DNA from: Candidatus Undinarchaeales archaeon
Lineage (GTDB): Archaea > SpSt-1190 > JASMDC01
Assembly (NCBI GenBank): GCA_030753015.1
Contig: JASMDC010000061.1
Coordinates: 1 to 16,687, forward strand
Length of the DNA stretch: 16,687 bases
Reading direction: 5' to 3'
Position 1 is the first letter of the stretch. Each line of letters starts with the position of its first letter. The notes below the pieces were generated by a model. It was not told the origin of the DNA. It worked only from the letters and a program-made list of their open reading frames with translations, and did not search any database. The position numbers and the translations under genes were made by a program. Shown one piece after another: positions 13,109 to 16,687 of the stretch.

Positions 13109-14032
13109 ATGGCGACATTCGGCGACGAGATGGAGGTGTACGAACAGGAGAGCACGTTCCGCCAGTTCTTGTTCCGTTTCAACCAGGCTTTCGCTATCTC
13201 GACCCGCATCCGGGAGAAGGACTTTAACGTGCTGTCCGTGGTCCTGCGCAAGGCGCGCATGGACTACGATCCCGGCGAGTACGTCACGCTCACCTACGTA
13301 GCGTGGCTCGCGTCGTTCCTCGGTGTGCTCCTCGTCGGAGGTATCTTCGTCATCGCGCTCGGTGACGTCGTAGGGTACACGAACATGATCGTGGGCGACG
13401 CTATCGCTGCCTTCTTCGTGAGCATGATCGTCTACTCCTACTCCAAGAGCTATCCCTACGGGGAGATCAAGGACATCGGCCTCAGGATCGAGGCGGAGCT
13501 GCCCTTCATGGTCCGGAACCTCGCCATCGAGCGCGAGATGGGCATCCCCATCAAGGACTCCTTTGAGAAGCTGGCCGAGGAGGAGGGGCTCCTGGGACAC
13601 GAATCGCGGGTCATCCTTGCCGAGATCGAGCGCGGGTACTCGGTGACCCAGGCACTGCGCGCGTCCTGCCAGCGCACTGATAGCCGGTTGTACGTGCGCA
13701 CCATGGCCCAGCTCACCCACGCCCTGGAGATAGGTACCGAGATCAAGTCGGTGCTCAACGCCATGGCAAAGGAGGCCGAGACCAACCTCCGCATCGCACT
13801 AAAAGAGTACTCGGGCAAGGTGTCCACCCTCTCCATCATGTACGTCATCGTGGCGGCCGTGGTCCCCGCCATCCTGGGTGCGGCGCTCATCCTATCGGTG
13901 CTCTTCGAGGAGGGCTCCACCCAGCTCCTCTCGGCGGACATGCTCATGATCCTTTATTGGGGCATCTTCCCCCTGATCAACTACACCATCCTGGCCATCA
14001 TGAAGCGGGGACAGCCGTACATCATGGTCTAA
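13109..14032 (+). CDS. tadC-like: Second TadC/GspF-like platform protein
   Basis: 307 aa. Membrane segments near VTLTYVAWLASFLGVLLVGG and AIAAFFVSMIVYSYS, the F-domain core LPFMVRNLAIEREMGIPIKDSF with EIERGYSVTQAL, then C-terminal segments IMYVIVAAVVPAILGAALIL and MLMILYWGIFPLINY. It lacks the long tail of the preceding gene. Paired F-domain proteins are usual for Tad and archaeal type IV pilus systems (TadB/TadC), probably forming a heteromeric platform. The start ATG 13109 follows GGGGTGATTTGAG, a good archaeal ribosome site, 6 nt after the previous stop. Confidence 0.88.
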   Translation: MATFGDEMEVYEQESTFRQFLFRFNQAFAISTRIREKDFNVLSVVLRKARMDYDPGEYVTLTYVAWLASFLGVLLVGGIFVIALGDVVGYTNMIVGDAIAAFFVSMIVYSYSKSYPYGEIKDIGLRIEAELPFMVRNLAIEREMGIPIKDSFEKLAEEEGLLGHESRVILAEIERGYSVTQALRASCQRTDSRLYVRTMAQLTHALEIGTEIKSVLNAMAKEAETNLRIALKEYSGKVSTLSIMYVIVAAVVPAILGAALILSVLFEEGSTQLLSADMLMILYWGIFPLINYTILAIMKRGQPYIMV

Positions 14033-14055
14033 GCCCCACTTGAGGGTGACCTGAT

Positions 14056-14604
14056 GTGATCTACATGGAGCAGGAGTTACTCGACGGACGTGTGCTCGTA
14101 AAGGTGGGCGACCTCACCAAAGAGGACGTGGACGCCATCGTCAACGCCGCGAACTCCGGTCTGATGGGCGGAGGTGGCGTGGACGGCGCCATCCATCGGG
14201 CCGGTGGCAGGGCCATCCTTGATGAGTGCAAGCGAATCAGGGAGACGGATTGGCCAGAAGGTCTTCCCACCGGGCGCGCCGTCATCACCACCGGCGGAGA
14301 TCTCAAAGCACGTCACGTCATCCACACCGTGGGTCCTGTCTGGAGCGGTCGGCCCGGAAAGGACGAGCAGCTGGCCAGCTGTTATACCGAGTCGCTTCGA
14401 TTGGCTGCCGACCAAGGACTTCGGACGATCGCGTTCCCCGCCATATCCACAGGCATCTACCACTTCCCCAAGGACAGGGCTGCGCGTGTGGCGTCAGCTG
14501 CTGTCAAGGCATTTCTAGAAGAGAACGATAGTATCGAGCAGGTGAGGTTCGTGTTCTTCAGCGAGGGTGACGCGAGGACGTTCCTGGAGAACTCCGGGTT
14601 CTGA
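14056..14604 (+). CDS. Macrodomain protein, MacroD/YmdB-type ADP-ribose hydrolase
   Basis: A 182-aa single macrodomain. Characteristic loops are N30-AAN33-SGLMGGGGVDGAIH47 with the catalytic-type D43, the TVGPVW strand end, and AFPAISTGIYHFPKDRAA. This class binds ADP-ribose and removes it from proteins or hydrolyses O-acetyl-ADP-ribose. GTG 14056 is preferred because GAGGGTGA precedes it by 6 nt; ATG 14065 is the alternative. It lies 23 nt after the second TadC-like gene on the same strand and could be the last gene of that operon, or a separate housekeeping gene. It is convergent with the flavodoxin gene, 16 nt between stops. Confidence 0.93.
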   Translation: MIYMEQELLDGRVLVKVGDLTKEDVDAIVNAANSGLMGGGGVDGAIHRAGGRAILDECKRIRETDWPEGLPTGRAVITTGGDLKARHVIHTVGPVWSGRPGKDEQLASCYTESLRLAADQGLRTIAFPAISTGIYHFPKDRAARVASAAVKAFLEENDSIEQVRFVFFSEGDARTFLENSGF

Positions 14605-14620
14605 GCGCACTGCCGGTTTC

Positions 14621-15052
14621 TTATCCTCGCACCTTGACGGATTCCAATGTCCTCCGGGCGAACCTGGCCGCGTCCTCGAGGTCACTCTCGTTCGGCCTGC
14701 CCCGGTTGATGATGAACAGGAACTGTCCATAGCACAAGAATCCGTCGAGATATTTACCGCCTGCCTTCTCGACTGCACTCCTCACATCGTCGAATTCGTA
14801 CGGGATAGCGGCGTGTGTGGAGAAGGGAGCGATGGTCTTACCCGATAGATCGTTCCGTTCGAGGAGAGCCTTCACGCTGTCATGGGCTGAACCCGCGTAC
14901 AAACCCGAGCCGAGGAACACTAGGTCCCCGTCTAGCGAGGAAACATCGTCGGGCCGCTGGACCTCGGCCCCTACCTCTCGCGCGATGCGGTCGGCCACTT
15001 TCTTCGTACCCCCGCTACGTGAATAGCAGATCACTTGGACCTTCATTGACAT
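14621..15052 (-). CDS. Flavodoxin-family protein
   Basis: 143 aa. Strand 1 (VQVICYS) runs into the FMN phosphate loop S11-R-SGGT16, followed by the second flavin loop GSGLYAGSAHDSV and a C-terminal helix. Length and loops match short-chain flavodoxins, single-electron carriers using FMN. It may be an oxidoreductase of the menaquinone-independent protoporphyrinogen oxidase or Flavodoxin_5 type, but the partner is unknown. A TATA-like CTTATCAG lies 28 nt upstream of ATG 15052, so it is probably leaderless and separately transcribed. No clear link to the neighbouring genes. Confidence 0.88.
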   Translation of the reverse strand: MSMKVQVICYSRSGGTKKVADRIAREVGAEVQRPDDVSSLDGDLVFLGSGLYAGSAHDSVKALLERNDLSGKTIAPFSTHAAIPYEFDDVRSAVEKAGGKYLDGFLCYGQFLFIINRGRPNESDLEDAARFARRTLESVKVRG

Positions 15053-15076
15053 TACAATGCATGCTAGAAAAGCGAA

Positions 15077-15084
15077 CTGATAAG
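15077..15084 (-). promoter_or_regulatory. TATA-like box of the flavodoxin gene
   Basis: CTTATCAG on the minus strand, centred 28 nt from ATG 15052. A weak TATA match, supported by distance only. Confidence 0.35.
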
Positions 15085-15106
15085 ACTCCTCACTTTGGAG
15101 ACGTGC

Positions 15107-15835
15107 TCACCAGCCGTGCAGCACGTCGTAGAGCAGGTCGGGCCGGTCCGTGATTATGCCGTCAACGCCTATGTCCACCAATCGCTGCATGTCCGGTTCC
15201 TCGTTCACGGTATAGGAATAGACCTTCAGGCCTGCCTCGTGCGCAGCGTTAACGAAGGCATCGTTCAGGAACTCGTACCCGGGATTGATCGTGTCGGCAC
15301 CGGCAAGGAGCGCCGAGTAGATACTGAGCGGATTGGCGCCATGTACGAGGAGGCCGGTCCTGATGGAGGGATCGGCTCGCTTGGCCTCCCACACCTCCAG
15401 GTAGTTGAAGGAGGATATTAGCGTACTGGACCCCAGACCGTACCGGTTCACGGTCTCCACGACATCCCTGGCGAGACCGGAGTCCTTGATCTCGACGTTC
15501 ACAAGGCCATTGCGGTCGACAGCCAGCTCGAGCGCCTCCTCAAGGGTGGGTACGTGCTCCCCGTCGCCTACGTCCATTCTCTGAAGCTCCTCGAGAGTGT
15601 AGTCGGACACCTTTCCGGTATAGACGCCACCGGTCACGCGATCTAGGTCGTCGTCGTGGATCACCACAATAACTCCGTCACGCGAGCGTCGGACATCCAG
15701 CTCGATCCCGTCCGCGCCCTCGTCGTAGGCGCGGGTGAATCCCCGCAGGGTGTTCTCCGGCTCGAGAGCACGAGCTCCCCGATGACCTATGTTGAGGAGA
15801 TCGTCCCAGTCCCCGAGAGCGCCCCTATCGCTCAT
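15107..15835 (-). CDS. Glycerophosphodiester phosphodiesterase (GDPD family)
   Basis: 242 aa, the usual length for soluble UgpQ-type enzymes. The catalytic set is visible: H18-R-G, E27 in EPENT, E45-x-D47 and H60-D on strand 2, with VEIKD in the C-terminal half. It hydrolyses glycerophosphodiesters to glycerol phosphate plus an alcohol using a divalent metal. There is no signal peptide, so it is cytoplasmic and probably acts in turnover of polar lipid headgroups. A leaderless start is supported by TTCAAATAAG about 27 nt upstream of ATG 15835. Confidence 0.93.
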   Translation of the reverse strand: MSDRGALGDWDDLLNIGHRGARALEPENTLRGFTRAYDEGADGIELDVRRSRDGVIVVIHDDDLDRVTGGVYTGKVSDYTLEELQRMDVGDGEHVPTLEEALELAVDRNGLVNVEIKDSGLARDVVETVNRYGLGSSTLISSFNYLEVWEAKRADPSIRTGLLVHGANPLSIYSALLAGADTINPGYEFLNDAFVNAAHEAGLKVYSYTVNEEPDMQRLVDIGVDGIITDRPDLLYDVLHGW

Positions 15836-15856
15836 GAGCGTGATGATGACGACGGT

Positions 15857-15866
15857 CTTATTTGAA
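15857..15866 (-). promoter_or_regulatory. TATA box of the GDPD gene
   Basis: TTCAAATAAG on the minus strand, centred 26-27 nt from ATG 15835. Confidence 0.5.
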
Positions 15867-15930
15867 GCTTTCGCCGCCGTATACCGGATTCGGGGTAACA
15901 GGTAACCGAAAAAGCGGCCCGTTCATATAC

Positions 15931-15976
15931 CAGTAGATTACAGGGTCACTTAGTGAAATGACCCGCTAATTTACTG
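15931..15976. repeat. 46-bp near-perfect palindrome in a divergent intergenic region
   Basis: The outer arms CAGTAGATTA (15931-15940) and TAATTTACTG (15967-15976) pair fully, with one G-T wobble. The inner arms GGGTCA (15943-15948) and TGACCC (15959-15964) pair perfectly; only two opposed bases between them do not. The centre is CTTAGTGAAA. A TATA-like TTCATATACC precedes it at 15921-15930. It sits in the 210-nt gap between two divergent leaderless genes but outside their TATA boxes. It could be an operator for a large dimer or tetramer, a structured RNA or a small mobile-element relic. Confidence 0.7.
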
Positions 15977-16015
15977 ATATTATTTCCGACCATCATCGCG
16001 CTCCCGAACGTTTGA

Positions 16016-16023
16016 TTTTTAAG
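16016..16023 (+). promoter_or_regulatory. TATA-like box of the arrestin-fold gene
   Basis: TTTTTAAG is centred about 26 nt before ATG 16046; leaderless transcription is expected. Confidence 0.5.
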
Positions 16024-16045
16024 CTTCCTTCCCTCTCCCTCGGTC

Positions 16046-16375
16046 ATGGCAGAAGTGGAGCTTGAGCTCGAGCTTGATGACACCGAGTACGACTTCGGCG
16101 AGGAGGTCGATGTGTCCTTCACCGTAGAGACCGACGAGGACCTTTCAGTGCGTGGCGTGCGTGTTGAGCTCGTGTGCAACGGCAGTGTCGTCCAGACGAT
16201 GAAGGAGGAGTTCCCCTCCATCCCCCGAGGCGAGAACGAGTACGAGTTCACCCTCCCCGTACCCCGTGGCAGGCCGACTGTGAACGGAGGGCGTTGGAAC
16301 GTTCGCGGGATCGTGGACATCCCCCTCTGGCCCGATAAGTCCGTGAGCAAGGACATCGTCGTCTGCGAACCCTGA
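16046..16375 (+). CDS. Small arrestin-like / Spo0M-like beta-sandwich protein
   Basis: 109 aa, acidic and all-beta. The pattern VELELELDDTEYDFGEEVDVSF, then VRGVRVELVCNGS, then EYEFTLPVP and WNVRGIVDI, corresponds to the arrestin N-domain/Spo0M strand order: a strand, a D-x-[YF]-x-x-G-E-x-V turn, and an R-G-[IV]-R-V-E-L strand. It is only about half the length of a full two-domain arrestin fold, so it is a single sandwich. There is no signal peptide, so it is cytoplasmic. Function unknown; arrestin-fold proteins are usually protein-binding adaptors. Assignment by pattern only. Confidence 0.7.
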   Translation: MAEVELELELDDTEYDFGEEVDVSFTVETDEDLSVRGVRVELVCNGSVVQTMKEEFPSIPRGENEYEFTLPVPRGRPTVNGGRWNVRGIVDIPLWPDKSVSKDIVVCEP

Positions 16376-16687
16376 TAAGCGTTCTATACACACGTCAAAT
16401 GGGGCCGGGAAGGCCCGTATCAAGGAAAAGTATAAATTCTTATTAATACTTAATAATATCTTGGGTTATCGTGGATCTGGCCTGTAATGGCGCCCCTTCT
16501 GGAGGGACTGGGGAGTCGGGACCGCGCCTGTTCACAACCCATGGATGACGTAGGGACCAACGGCGACCGCTGCATTCTCTGCCGGCCGGACCGACACCTT
16601 TCCCCCCTGAACGGTGACCGGCCTCTGTGGCCGCCGCCCCCTTCGTCACGCGTTTGACATCGATTTTGTGAACTACACCTCTCCAAG
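16376..16687. other. 312-nt stretch without a convincing gene
   Basis: It begins with an AT-rich block (16430-16460) containing TATAAATTC and AATAATATC, promoter-like on the plus strand, followed by a GC-rich segment. A hairpin pairs GGCCGG (16584-16589) plus CCG with CGG plus CCGGCC (16618-16623) around an 18-nt loop, and a small GACT/AGTC stem lies near 16509. A 57-codon ORF from ATG 16488 with one C-x2-C exists but has odd composition and no ribosome site. A structured RNA or an mRNA leader running off the edge is as likely. The leftward ORFs here look spurious. Confidence 0.35.

Noticed and set aside
12836-13720. 294-aa antisense frame across the two TadC-like genes
   Set aside because: It spans the junction of two well-supported membrane-protein genes and shows only shadow composition.
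16443-16686. Leftward ORFs of 68 and 78 aa at the right edge
   Set aside because: They overlap each other in different frames, are Arg/Gly/Ser-rich and have no start signals or recognisable motifs.
1-16687. tRNA or rRNA genes
   Set aside because: I found no cloverleaf-like segment with a T-loop motif and no rRNA-like conserved stretch on either strand.

Overview
This window comes from an archaeon. Most genes with a readable upstream region have a TATA-like box 26-28 nt before the start codon, which suggests leaderless transcripts. The rest have GGTG-type ribosome sites. The VapBC and HEPN/MNT modules and the Tad/archaellum-type ATPase and platform proteins also fit archaea. The DNA is GC-rich and densely packed. 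The lineage cannot be fixed from sequence alone. The Cys-rich surface protein and the three nucleotidyltransferases with one shared C-terminal domain hint at DPANN or a related group, but that is only an impression.

Layout. (1) 1-2940 is a mobile/toxin-antitoxin region: the first codons of a leftward gene (possibly TnpB-like), a 79-aa ORF overlapping a minimal nucleotidyltransferase (MNT1), a VapBC pair, and a HEPN-like/MNT pair behind four palindromes spaced 22 bp apart. (2) 2943-5216 (minus) holds two tubulin/FtsZ-superfamily proteins. One has the GTP-binding and T7 catalytic motifs; the other has lost the G-box. (3) 5291-6401 is a second HEPN-like/MNT pair with its own palindrome array. 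(4) 6411-9826 (minus) encodes two large surface proteins with signal peptides, extracellular beta-rich regions, one C-terminal membrane segment and short basic cytoplasmic tails. (5) 9884-14032 (plus, divergent) encodes a Tad/GspE-type ATPase fused to a 16-cysteine four-cluster ferredoxin domain, followed by two TadC/GspF-like platform proteins. (6) 14056-16375 holds a macrodomain protein, a flavodoxin, a GDPD phosphodiesterase and an arrestin-fold small protein. A 46-bp near-palindrome lies between the last two. (7) The right 312 nt has an AT-rich promoter-like stretch and a GC-rich segment with hairpins but no convincing gene.

The most interesting proposal is that 2943-14032, minus the HEPN/MNT insert, forms one system. 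It would combine a ferredoxin-bearing secretion/pilus ATPase, its membrane platform, two surface partners and a tubulin-like pair. A direct sequence hint supports this: the C-terminal tail of the GTPase-competent tubulin-like protein and the N-terminal tail of the first TadC-like protein share W-x4-Q-x-W-S-Q with identical spacing. No pilin, prepilin peptidase or secretin is visible here, so the secreted or assembled product is unknown.
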